Assembly: GCA_947470025.1 (NCBI GenBank)
Contig: CANIRU010000004.1
Span: 1-56,101, forward strand
Length of the DNA: 56,101 nt
Origin: Chloroflexota bacterium
GTDB taxonomy: Bacteria > Chloroflexota > Dehalococcoidia > UBA2979
Direction: 5' to 3'
Shown here: piece by piece, positions 10,474-18,442 of the stretch
How the letters are laid out: each line of letters starts with the position of its first letter
How positions within the stretch are numbered: the stretch's first letter is position 1
Made by a program: the position numbers and the translations under genes
The notes under the pieces: model-generated
Seen by the model: only the letters and a program-made list of their open reading frames with translations
Databases searched by the model: none
What the model was told of the DNA's origin: nothing

Positions 10474-11340
10474 CTAGGGCGTCAGCAAAATGTTGTCGAT
10501 GAGGCGAGTCGCGCCGAAGCGCACCGCCAGCGACAGCAGTGCGGGCGCGCCGACCGCGCCCCGCAGCTCGTCGAGGGTGCCTTGGTTTGCCAGCGAGACG
10601 TAGTCGACGTTCGCCAGCGGCTGCGCCTCGATCTCGTCGAGAACGCGGCGGCGGAGCGAGTCTGCGTCGCGCACGCCGTCCTGCCACGCCGCCTCGGCGG
10701 CGCGCAGGCCACGCGAGAGCGAGAGCGCCTGCTCGCGCTCCTCCGGCGAGAGGTAGACGTTGCGCGACGACAGCGCGAGGCCGTCCGGCTCGCGGATGAT
10801 CGGGCAGCCAACGACCTCGGTCGGGATGCGGAGGTCCTCGGCGAGTCGGCGGATCACCATCAGTTGCTGCGCGTCCTTCTGCCCGAAGTAGCCGCGGTCG
10901 GCCTGCGCGATCGAGAAGAGCTTGGTGACGACCGTGGCGACGCCGTCGAAGTGCCCCGGCCGCGCGGCGCCCTCGAGGACGGTCGAGAGGCGACCGACGC
11001 TCACCGTCGTCTCGGCACCCGCGGGGTACATCTCCTCGACCCTGGGGGCGAAGACGATGTCCACGCCCTCCGCCTCGCAGATGGCGAAGTCACGCGCCTC
11101 GTCGCGGGGATATCGCGTGAAGTCCTCGTTCGGGCCGAACTGCGTCGGATTCACGAAGATCGTCGTCGCGACGATTGCGCAGTCAGCGCGCGCGCAACGC
11201 ATCAGGGAGCGATGTCCCTCGTGGAGGTAGCCCATCGTCGGCACGACGCCAACGAGGCCCGGCCGACCCTCGACAGCACGGGCAGCAAGCAGCGCGGCAC
11301 GGTGCGCGCGGTACTCGGCGATGGTGCGTGCAATCTGCAT
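10474..11340 (-). CDS. panC: Pantothenate synthetase (pantoate-beta-alanine ligase)
   Basis: PanC joins pantoate and beta-alanine with ATP, the last step to vitamin B5. The 288-residue product has the nucleotidyltransferase signature PTMGYLHEGH near residue 30, the NPTQFGPNEDF segment and SSRNVYLSPEER further on. The ATG at 11340 is preferred because it gives the canonical MQIARTIAEYR start. Upstream codons overlap the panB end region and are unlike the family. The gene lies 43 bp behind panB; panD is not in the window. Confidence 0.95.
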   Translation of the reverse strand: MQIARTIAEYRAHRAALLAARAVEGRPGLVGVVPTMGYLHEGHRSLMRCARADCAIVATTIFVNPTQFGPNEDFTRYPRDEARDFAICEAEGVDIVFAPRVEEMYPAGAETTVSVGRLSTVLEGAARPGHFDGVATVVTKLFSIAQADRGYFGQKDAQQLMVIRRLAEDLRIPTEVVGCPIIREPDGLALSSRNVYLSPEEREQALSLSRGLRAAEAAWQDGVRDADSLRRRVLDEIEAQPLANVDYVSLANQGTLDELRGAVGAPALLSLAVRFGATRLIDNILLTP

Positions 11341-11383
11341 GGGCGGGTCGACGCCTCCGGATCGGCAGTGAAGCAGTGCGCGA

Positions 11384-12313
11384 CTACTCGCTGCGCGTCG
11401 GCGCGTCCTCCAGGTCACGAAGCACGCGCTCGGCCTCGCTCATGTCCTGCTCCGCCGACGGCGTCATGGAGCGGATGAGCTCCAGCGCGTGCTCGTCCAT
11501 GTAGAACGACTCGGCTGCGGTCGGGAAGGCCGCCGTCTCGACCGCCTCGCGGTACTCAATCATCGCCTGCTGTGTCGCCTGCCCGATCTCGGCGAAGCGG
11601 CGCGCGTGCTTCGGCTGGCCCTCGTAGATGCCGAGGAGGTCGTGGACGACCTGCACCTGCCCGGAGCAGAACGGCCCCGCGCCGATACCGATGGTCGGGA
11701 CGCTGACGCGCTGCGTGATCATGTGGGCGAGGGCAGTCGGCACCAGCTCGAGGACGATCGCGTACGCGCCGGCCTCGGCGAGCGCCTTCGCGTCCTGGAT
11801 CAGGTGGACGGCCTCGCGCGGGGTCTTGCCCTGCACGCGGAAGCCACCGAAGGCGTTCACGGACTGCGGCGTGAGGCCGATGTGCCCCATCACCGGGATG
11901 CCGGCCTCGACGAGGTGACGCACGGTCTCGGCCGAGCGCTCGCCGCCCTCGAGCTTCACGGAGCCGCATCCGGTCTCCTGCATGATGCGAGTCGCGTTGC
12001 GGAGCGCCTCCTGCCAGCCGCCCTGGTAGGAGCCGAACGGCATGTCGACGACGACGTGCGCATGCCCCGCGCCTCGGACGACCGCCTTGCCGTGGTGAAT
12101 CATGTCATCGACGGTCACCGGCACCGTGGAGTCGTACCCGAGCACGACCATGCCGAGGGAGTCGCCGACCAGCAGGATCGGAATCCCGGCCTGGTCCGCG
12201 AGTTTCGCGGTCGGGTAGTCGTAGGCGGTCAGCATCGTGATCGGCTTCCCCTGCTCGCGCATGCGCTGCAGGTCGACCACGGTGACTGGTTTCTTCGTCG
12301 GGGTGGCGGACAA
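11384..12313 (-). CDS. panB: 3-methyl-2-oxobutanoate hydroxymethyltransferase
   Basis: PanB makes ketopantoate from 2-oxoisovalerate and methylene-tetrahydrofolate. The 309-residue sequence has the family motifs MLTAYDYPTAKLAD, VGDSLGMVVLG, MPFGSY and VKLEGG, and IGIGAGPFCSGQVQV near the C-terminus. The start is TTG at 12313, supported by GGAGG five nt upstream. It is the first gene of a panB-panC pair and has a good promoter about 110 bp upstream (separate entry). Confidence 0.95.
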   Translation of the reverse strand: MSATPTKKPVTVVDLQRMREQGKPITMLTAYDYPTAKLADQAGIPILLVGDSLGMVVLGYDSTVPVTVDDMIHHGKAVVRGAGHAHVVVDMPFGSYQGGWQEALRNATRIMQETGCGSVKLEGGERSAETVRHLVEAGIPVMGHIGLTPQSVNAFGGFRVQGKTPREAVHLIQDAKALAEAGAYAIVLELVPTALAHMITQRVSVPTIGIGAGPFCSGQVQVVHDLLGIYEGQPKHARRFAEIGQATQQAMIEYREAVETAAFPTAAESFYMDEHALELIRSMTPSAEQDMSEAERVLRDLEDAPTRSE

Positions 12314-12423
12314 GGTGGCCTCCGTCTCGGTCGCGCAATGGATCCAAGCGGTTCGAATAGCCTCGTGCTGTCGGTCTTGTCTCCGAATCGACTGGCTGCC
12401 CGCACGGGTCAGCGGTCGCCCTC

Positions 12424-12451
12424 AGTATAGGACAGCCACTACGCAAATCAA
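12424..12451 (-). promoter_or_regulatory. panB promoter
   Basis: Minus strand: TTGATT (12451-12446) and TATACT (12429-12424), 16 bp apart, one of the best sigma-70-like promoters in the window. The -35 overlaps the stop codon of the upstream peptidase gene. It predicts a leader of about 100 nt; I see no recognised riboswitch fold in it. Confidence 0.6.
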
Positions 12452-13497
12452 CGATTCCCAGCCCCCCGCCGGGCGCCTCGACGGCGCGCGCTCGCGGCCC
12501 ACTCAGCCGCCGAGGGCACCCCGGCCAGCCCGGTGGCCGCCCGGACGCCGGCCAGCACGGCACGTTCGATGACGAGCGCGCACATCGCCTCGATCGCCGG
12601 ATACTCATCTGCCTCGACGGGCTGCTCGCCCGTGGCCAGAGCGAAGATCACGTCGCCGTCGGCGCGGGTGTGGACGGGCCAAATGGCGCGCGCGAAGCCG
12701 TCGTGCGCGACGGTGGCGATGCGGTTGACCTGCGTCTTCGTCAGTGCGGCGTTGGTCGCGACGACGGCGATGGTCGTGTTCTCTGCCTGCTCGACCGGCT
12801 TGGCGTCGGCGCGGCGGCGTCCCCGCCCCGTCGCGAGGAGCTCGTCGATGTCGAGAAAGCCTGACTGGTCACCTCGAGGGCCCGCGACCACCTGGCCGGT
12901 ACGGCCGTCGCGGATGCCGCCGACGGCGTTCACCGCAGCGATGGCAGCGACCACGATGCCTGTTCCGAGCAGCTCGCTTGCGGTGCCGAGGCCGCCCTTG
13001 AGTGCGCGGTCCGGCCCGGCGAGCTTGGCGACGGTCGCGCCCGTGCCCGCGCCGACCGATCCCTGCTCAACGCGCCCGCCCGAGGCACGCGCGACGGCCT
13101 TGCGGCCCGCCTCGGCGTCCGGCCACTTCAGATTGCCGATGCCCAGGTCGAAGAGGATCGCGCTCGGCACGATCGGGATCCGCGCCCGACCGACCTCGAA
13201 GCCGACGCCCCGCTCCGCGAGCGCGTGCATCACGCCGGTTGCCGCCTCGAGGCCGAAGGCCGAGCCGCCCGCGAGGACGACCGCGTGGACTTCCTCGATC
13301 AGGTTGCCAGGGCGCAGCAGGTCGGTCTCGCGCGTGCCGGGGGCAGCGCCGCGCACGTCAACGCCGCCGACGGTGCCGGGAGGACAGAGGATCACGGTGC
13401 AGCCGGTGGCGGCGCGGCGGTCCGTCCAGTGACCGACGCGGATACCTCGGACGTCAGTGATCGCGTCGCGCCAGCCGGGCGGGCGGGCGGAGGACAC
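12448..13497 (-). CDS. P1 family (S58/NylC-like) peptidase
   Basis: This is an N-terminal-nucleophile hydrolase of the DmpA/NylC type, 349 residues. The start of the mature fold (DAITDVRGIRVGHWTD), the VLAGGSAFGLEAA segment and PVHTRADGDVIFALATG are all characteristic. Such proteins cleave themselves, with the new N-terminal Ser or Thr acting as nucleophile. The NylC-type site here would be Asn240/Thr241 in AENTTIAVVATN. The GTG at 13497 was chosen because it is 14 bp behind the hydrolase stop and keeps the family N-terminus. Substrates in the family range from beta-peptides to nylon oligomers, so the natural one is unknown. Confidence 0.9.
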   Translation of the reverse strand: MSSARPPGWRDAITDVRGIRVGHWTDRRAATGCTVILCPPGTVGGVDVRGAAPGTRETDLLRPGNLIEEVHAVVLAGGSAFGLEAATGVMHALAERGVGFEVGRARIPIVPSAILFDLGIGNLKWPDAEAGRKAVARASGGRVEQGSVGAGTGATVAKLAGPDRALKGGLGTASELLGTGIVVAAIAAVNAVGGIRDGRTGQVVAGPRGDQSGFLDIDELLATGRGRRRADAKPVEQAENTTIAVVATNAALTKTQVNRIATVAHDGFARAIWPVHTRADGDVIFALATGEQPVEADEYPAIEAMCALVIERAVLAGVRAATGLAGVPSAAEWAASARRRGARRGAGNR

Positions 13498-13511
13498 CCG
13501 TCTGAGCCGGG

Positions 13512-14414
13512 CTAACCGGCCTGCGCGACGAGGACGCGCGATGGCGCGACCTGCTCGACGACCTCGAGCACGCGGCGCATGTACGCGTCCGGGGCGTCGA
13601 GGTACGCGGTCGCGTGACCGCCGCGGTCGGCGATTACCCACACCTGGTCGCGCCCGTCGAGCGAGGCGGCCGCGAGGTTGAGCGAGTGCGCGACCGGGAC
13701 GCGCTCGTCGCCCTCGTTGTGGATCAGCAACACGGGCGCGGTGACCTGTGCGATGGACTTCACCGGCTGGAGCGCCTCGACGTCCGCGTGGAAGATGCGG
13801 TGAGCGAACACGGTGGCGAGCGCGAACAGCGGCGCGGGGACGTTGCGCCAACGGCTGCGCAGGTACTGGCGCATCGTGAGGAACGAGGAGTCCGCAATCA
13901 CGGCGGTAACATCGGTGTTGCGCGCCGCGGCGGCGATGCCGAGGGCGGCACCGAAGCCGAAGCCGTGGAGCAAGACCGGCTGCGCGCCCGACCGACGACG
14001 TACGAACGCGACCGCGGCGAGGACATCGAGGCGCTCATTGGTACCGAAGGAGTCGCGACGGCCGGCCGACTCGCCGTGGCCACGCAGGTCGAACGTGAAG
14101 ACGGAGATGCCGCGGCGCACGTAGTCGCGCGTGAGGTTGAGCAGACCGTGCGCGGGGTCGGCGCGGGTCGCCTCGAGGTCGTGGACAAGCACCACCGTGG
14201 CGCGCGCGCCGGGGGACTCGAGGAACCAGCCGCGGAGGGTGAGGCGGTCGGCGGTGAGGAACTGCACCTCTTCGTAGCGGAGGCCGAGGTCACCGGGCGT
14301 GCCCTGCACGCGGTTGCGCTTGGAGCGCGTCATCCCGTCCGCGAGGTAGAAGGCCGCGAACAGCACACCGACGGTGAGCGTCGCCGCAGCGACGAGGAGG
14401 AATCCGATAAACAT
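13512..14414 (-). CDS. Membrane-anchored alpha/beta hydrolase-fold protein, nucleophile missing
   Basis: The 300-residue protein has an N-terminal membrane helix (about 3-24) and an alpha/beta hydrolase core. VVLVHDLEATR corresponds to the oxyanion strand, FDLRGHGESAG to the following loop, and later HNEGDERVP and RGGHAT supply the acid and His positions. At the nucleophile elbow the sequence is HGFGFGAALG, so the expected G-x-S-x-G serine is Gly153. If correct, the protein cannot act as a serine hydrolase by the usual mechanism. The ATG at 14414 keeps the membrane helix at the N-terminus. It lies upstream of the P1 peptidase and is probably cotranscribed with it. Confidence 0.87.
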   Translation of the reverse strand: MFIGFLLVAAATLTVGVLFAAFYLADGMTRSKRNRVQGTPGDLGLRYEEVQFLTADRLTLRGWFLESPGARATVVLVHDLEATRADPAHGLLNLTRDYVRRGISVFTFDLRGHGESAGRRDSFGTNERLDVLAAVAFVRRRSGAQPVLLHGFGFGAALGIAAAARNTDVTAVIADSSFLTMRQYLRSRWRNVPAPLFALATVFAHRIFHADVEALQPVKSIAQVTAPVLLIHNEGDERVPVAHSLNLAAASLDGRDQVWVIADRGGHATAYLDAPDAYMRRVLEVVEQVAPSRVLVAQAG

Positions 14415-14577
14415 GAGTGCCCCGTTTCGATCGCGCTGGCAGTTCGAATGACTTCGTAACGCCTGCGGCACCGTCCAACCCTAGCAAGCCCCGTCGCCGG
14501 GAGGCAAGGTGAAATCCTGCACAAAGACCGATTATCTCCATCGGTGTGTCGATTAGGTACCGGCCAGATCGAGGCGA

Positions 14578-15399
14578 TTACCTCCGCTGACAGCCGGGAC
14601 AGAAATGCGTGCCGCGCCCTGCCACCCGGGTCTTCTCAATGACGCTGCCGCACCGCTCACAGGTCTGCCCCTCGCGGCGGAAGACGTGGACGCGGACGTG
14701 GTGGAGGCCCTCCCCTCCGAGGCCGTCCCGGTAGTCGCTGAACGAGGATCCTCGGTCGTCCAGGGAGTCGTGGAGCGTCTGAAGCACCGCAGCGTGGAGG
14801 CGCTTCGCGCGCGTCGGCCCGATGCGACTCGCAGGCGTCCGCGGGTCGATTGCGGCGATCCAGCAGGCCTCGTCGGCGTAGATGTTGCCCACCCCCGCCG
14901 CGACCGCCTGGTCGAGGAGCACGGCCTTCACGGCCACGCTGCGGCGCTTCAGGCACGCGAGGAGCCACACGGGCGTGAACTCCTCGGACAGCGCGTCCGG
15001 GCCGCTGTTCGGCATCGCCTCGAGCGGGTCCTCGACGAGGTGCCACGTACCGAACTTGCGGAGGTCGTTGAACCGGACGGTCGTGCCGTCGTCGAGGTCG
15101 ATGCGGGCGCGCTCGAAACGGTGCGCCGGAGCATCGGCGGGCGCGTGGACGAGCGATCCGGTCATGCGCAGGTGCATCACCCACGTGCGCCCGTCATCGA
15201 GCCGGAGCAGCAGGTACTTCCCCTGCCGCCCGACCGCCTCGACCCGCCGCCCCTTGAGTGCCCGTTCGAGGTCACGCGGGGCATCCGTCACGGCGAGGCG
15301 CTCCGCGCCGGGATGGATGCGCACGCGCGTCACCGTGCGCCCGACGATCAGCGGCGTCAGGTCGCGCCGGATCGTCTCGACTTCCGGAAGTTCTGGCAC
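14578..15399 (-). CDS. mutM: Formamidopyrimidine-DNA glycosylase
   Basis: This base-excision repair enzyme removes 8-oxoguanine and formamidopyrimidines and nicks the abasic site. The 273-residue product starts PELPEVETIRR with the catalytic Pro/Glu. It contains the Lys-bearing KGRRVEAVGRQGKYLL segment and the H2TH helix around GVGNIYADEACW. It ends in a zinc finger with Cys pairs CERCGS and CPGCQ. It lies 89 bp behind polA on the same strand. The polA-mutM order is common in bacteria. The 163-bp spacer on its downstream side holds no gene. Confidence 0.97.
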   Translation of the reverse strand: MPELPEVETIRRDLTPLIVGRTVTRVRIHPGAERLAVTDAPRDLERALKGRRVEAVGRQGKYLLLRLDDGRTWVMHLRMTGSLVHAPADAPAHRFERARIDLDDGTTVRFNDLRKFGTWHLVEDPLEAMPNSGPDALSEEFTPVWLLACLKRRSVAVKAVLLDQAVAAGVGNIYADEACWIAAIDPRTPASRIGPTRAKRLHAAVLQTLHDSLDDRGSSFSDYRDGLGGEGLHHVRVHVFRREGQTCERCGSVIEKTRVAGRGTHFCPGCQRR

Positions 15400-15488
15400 G
15401 GTTCCGCTCTCAGGTGGCCAAGACGTCTCGACGAACTTCTTGCGGCCGACGCGCGGGATACCCGCGCCGGGCCTCCGGGGCGGGTCGG

Positions 15489-18380
15489 CTAGTCCTGCTC
15501 CAGCTCGCCCCAGTTACGGCCCACCTTCATGCCGATGTCGAGCGGCACCTCGAGGTCGAGCGTGGGCATGAGGCGTGTGGCCATCCCGCGCACCTCGTCC
15601 AGTTCGGCGCGGGGGAGCTCGAAGATCAGCTCGTCGTGAACCTGGAGGATCATCCGCGCCTTCCGGCCCGCGGCGCGCTTCTCGATCAGCTCGGCGTCGA
15701 TGTGGTTCATCGCGATCTTGATGATGTCGGAGGCCGTGCCCTGGATCGGCATGTTCATGGCGATGCGCTCGGCCGCCTGTCGCAGGTTGCGGTTCCCGGC
15801 GCGCAGGTCCGGAATGTAGCGACGACGCCCGGTCAGCGTCTCCGCGTAGCCACGCTCGCGAGACTCGACGATTGTGCGCTCCCGCCACTCCGCGACCTGG
15901 GGGTACGCCTCGAAGTAGGCGGTGATGAATGCCTCCGCCTCGTCGCGCGGGATGCGCTCGCGGGTCGAGAGGCCGAAGGCGGTCAGGCCGTACAGGACGC
16001 CGAAGTTGAACACCTTCGCCCGGTTGCGGTCATCGCGGGTGACCTCGGACTCCGGTTTCTTGAACACGCGCGAGGCCGTCGCCGTGTGGATGTCCTTCTT
16101 CTCCGCGAACGCGCGCCGCAGCTCGGTGTCGCCCGAGATGTGCGCGAGGACGCGCAGCTCGATCTGCGAGTAGTCGGCGGACAGCAGCACCGGATCCTCG
16201 CCACAGTCGCGTGCGACGAAGGCGCGGCGCACGAGGTTGCCGATCTCCGTGCGCACCGGGATGTTCTGGAGGTTCGGGTCGTTCGAGGACAGCCGCCCCG
16301 TCGCCGCCGTCACCTGCGAGAACACCGAGTGAACGCGGCCTGTCCGCGGGTTCACCTGGTGCGGCAGCGTGTCCACGTACGTCGACTTGATCTTCGTCAG
16401 CTCGCGCCATTCGAGGATTGCGTTGACGACCGGGTGCACCTCCCGCAGCGGCTCGAGGGCGTCCGCATCGGTGGTGTAGCCGGTCTTTGTCTTGCGCGTC
16501 TTCGGCAGGTGGAGCTCCTCGAACAGCACGTTCGAGAGCTCCAGCGGGGAACCGATCTTGATCTGGTGCCCGACCGCCTCGTACACCGCGCGCTCGGCTT
16601 CGGCGATGCGCTCCGTCAGTCGGTTGTCGAGGTCGGACAGCACGCTGCTGTCCAGCGCGATGCCGAACTGCTCCATGCGCGCCAGCACGGGCACATGCGG
16701 CAGGTCGATCTCTTGGAACACGCGGTCGAGGGCGTTCGCCTCGAGCTCCTCCCGGAGCTTGTCCGAGGCGCGCAGGATCACGTCCGCGTCGATGGCGGCG
16801 TAGCGCCCAACGTCCTCGATGCTCGCCTGCGCGAAGGTGATCGCCTTGCTCGCGCTACCGAGGAACGACTTCGGGTCGATCGTCGCCACGCCGAGCCGGT
16901 CGAAGGCGAGCCGCTGCAGCGACATACTGGAATCGCCGAGGAGATACGCCGCGATCTGGGTGTCGAAGTCGATCGAGGCGGGCCAGACGTGCTCCGGCGA
17001 CTCCGCGAGCGCCAGCGTGACGTACTTGGCCTCGTGAGCCACGCGCTTGACCGCGGGGTCGAGGAGCACCGGCCGGAGCGCCTCGAACACCTCGCCGCGC
17101 GGCAGCTGCCGCGGGCCGTCGCCCGGCGCGTCGTCCATGAGCAGCATGCCCTGCCCGTGGGCGATGTGGCCGAACGGGATGTACGAGGCTTGGCCCAACT
17201 CCGCGCTGATCGCGAGGCCGACGAGGCCGTCGCCCGCCCGCATCGGATGACCGTCAGTCGCGACGACCTCGATCGCGAAGCGCCCACTGGCGCGGATCGC
17301 GGCGACGAGGGCGTTGAGGTGCGCACGGTCGGTGATCACCTCGTACCGGCCGTCGGCGGCGACAGCGGGCTGGAGCTCGGGCGTCGCGACCTGGCTCGAC
17401 TCGGGGAGCCGGTTGATCAGCGACCGGAACTCGAGCTCCTGGAACAGGTCGACGACCGCCTGGCGGTCGTAGTCGTCCAGCTGCGCCGCGTCGAGGTCCA
17501 ACGTGACGTCCGGCACGTCGCAGATGATCGTGGCCAGCTCGTGGGAGAGCTGCGCCTCAAGCACACCCTCGGACAGCGCGGTGCGCGTGCGCTTCGGCTC
17601 GATCTCCTCGATGTGCGCGATCATCTCGTCGAGGGTGCCGTACTGCTCGATGAGCGCCTTCGCACCCTTCTCACCGATGCCCTTGACGCCCGGGATGTTG
17701 TCGGAGGTGTCGCCGACCAGCGCCTTGTACTCAATCATCTGGCGCGGCTCGAAGCCGAAGCGCTCACGCACCGCGGCGTTGTCGTACATCACGTAGTCGC
17801 GCTGGTACGGGCGATACATATACACGCGCACACCCGGCTGCACGAGCTGGATGATGTCGTTGTCCAGCGTCACGATCACCACGTCGAGGCCCGCCTCGAC
17901 CGCCTGCGTCGCGAGCGTGCCGAGCACGTCGTCCGCCTCGTATCCCATCTTCTCGACGAGCGGGATGCCGAACGCGTCGAGGAGCTGGCGCACGCGGTCG
18001 AACTGCGGGATGAGGTCGCTCGGCGTCTCGGCACGGGTCGCCTTGTATCGCTCGTCCATGTCCTTGCGGAAGGTCTGCTCTGAGGCGTCCCAGGCGGCGA
18101 TGACGTAGGTGGGCTTCAGCTCGTTGAAGACGGTCAGGACGCTGTTCGCGTAGCCAAAGACGGCCGCCACTGGCTCGCCGGTCCGCCGCACGGTCAGCAC
18201 GTCCCGCAGCGCGAAGTACGACCGGAAGATGATCCCGTGCGAGTCGAGGACGACGAGCAGCGGCTTCCCGCTGGCGCTCTCGCCGGGCACCTCGGCCACC
18301 CCGGAAAGCTCGAGGTCGGCTGGCGGCGCCACCTTCGAGGCGCGCGATCGGGGCTGGGTGGCGGCGGGTTCGGTGGTCAC
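15489..18380 (-). CDS. polA: DNA polymerase I
   Basis: The 963-residue protein has all three Pol I regions. The N-terminal 5'-3' exonuclease shows LDSHGIIFRSYFAL and GDTSDNIPGVKGIGEK. The middle domain resembles the 3'-5' exonuclease, but its first acidic motif reads FAIEVVATD instead of a D-x-E pair, so proofreading may be weak or absent. The polymerase domain is complete with LSADYSQIELR (motif A), RAKVFNFGVLYGLTAFG (motif B) and LQVHDELIFEL (motif C). The GTG at 18380 is chosen because further upstream the frame runs antisense through the divergent permease gene. A roughly 40-residue low-complexity N-terminus precedes the exonuclease domain. Confidence 0.96.
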   Translation of the reverse strand: MTTEPAATQPRSRASKVAPPADLELSGVAEVPGESASGKPLLVVLDSHGIIFRSYFALRDVLTVRRTGEPVAAVFGYANSVLTVFNELKPTYVIAAWDASEQTFRKDMDERYKATRAETPSDLIPQFDRVRQLLDAFGIPLVEKMGYEADDVLGTLATQAVEAGLDVVIVTLDNDIIQLVQPGVRVYMYRPYQRDYVMYDNAAVRERFGFEPRQMIEYKALVGDTSDNIPGVKGIGEKGAKALIEQYGTLDEMIAHIEEIEPKRTRTALSEGVLEAQLSHELATIICDVPDVTLDLDAAQLDDYDRQAVVDLFQELEFRSLINRLPESSQVATPELQPAVAADGRYEVITDRAHLNALVAAIRASGRFAIEVVATDGHPMRAGDGLVGLAISAELGQASYIPFGHIAHGQGMLLMDDAPGDGPRQLPRGEVFEALRPVLLDPAVKRVAHEAKYVTLALAESPEHVWPASIDFDTQIAAYLLGDSSMSLQRLAFDRLGVATIDPKSFLGSASKAITFAQASIEDVGRYAAIDADVILRASDKLREELEANALDRVFQEIDLPHVPVLARMEQFGIALDSSVLSDLDNRLTERIAEAERAVYEAVGHQIKIGSPLELSNVLFEELHLPKTRKTKTGYTTDADALEPLREVHPVVNAILEWRELTKIKSTYVDTLPHQVNPRTGRVHSVFSQVTAATGRLSSNDPNLQNIPVRTEIGNLVRRAFVARDCGEDPVLLSADYSQIELRVLAHISGDTELRRAFAEKKDIHTATASRVFKKPESEVTRDDRNRAKVFNFGVLYGLTAFGLSTRERIPRDEAEAFITAYFEAYPQVAEWRERTIVESRERGYAETLTGRRRYIPDLRAGNRNLRQAAERIAMNMPIQGTASDIIKIAMNHIDAELIEKRAAGRKARMILQVHDELIFELPRAELDEVRGMATRLMPTLDLEVPLDIGMKVGRNWGELEQD

Positions 18381-18427
18381 GAGGGCCAGTGTACCGCCCT
18401 CGGTCGGCACGCTCCGCCCGGTATCCG

Positions 18428-18433
18428 TAGAAT
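18428..18433 (+). promoter_or_regulatory. -10 box for a leaderless permease mRNA
   Basis: TAGAAT ends 9 nt before the ATG at 18443, which places the likely transcript start within a few bases of the start codon. No ribosome-binding site is seen. The 62-bp gap also has to contain the divergent polA promoter. Confidence 0.45.
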
Positions 18434-18442
18434 GCGGCCCCA

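Noticed and set aside
15258-18083. 941-codon open frame opposite polA
   Set aside because: Antisense shadow of DNA polymerase I.
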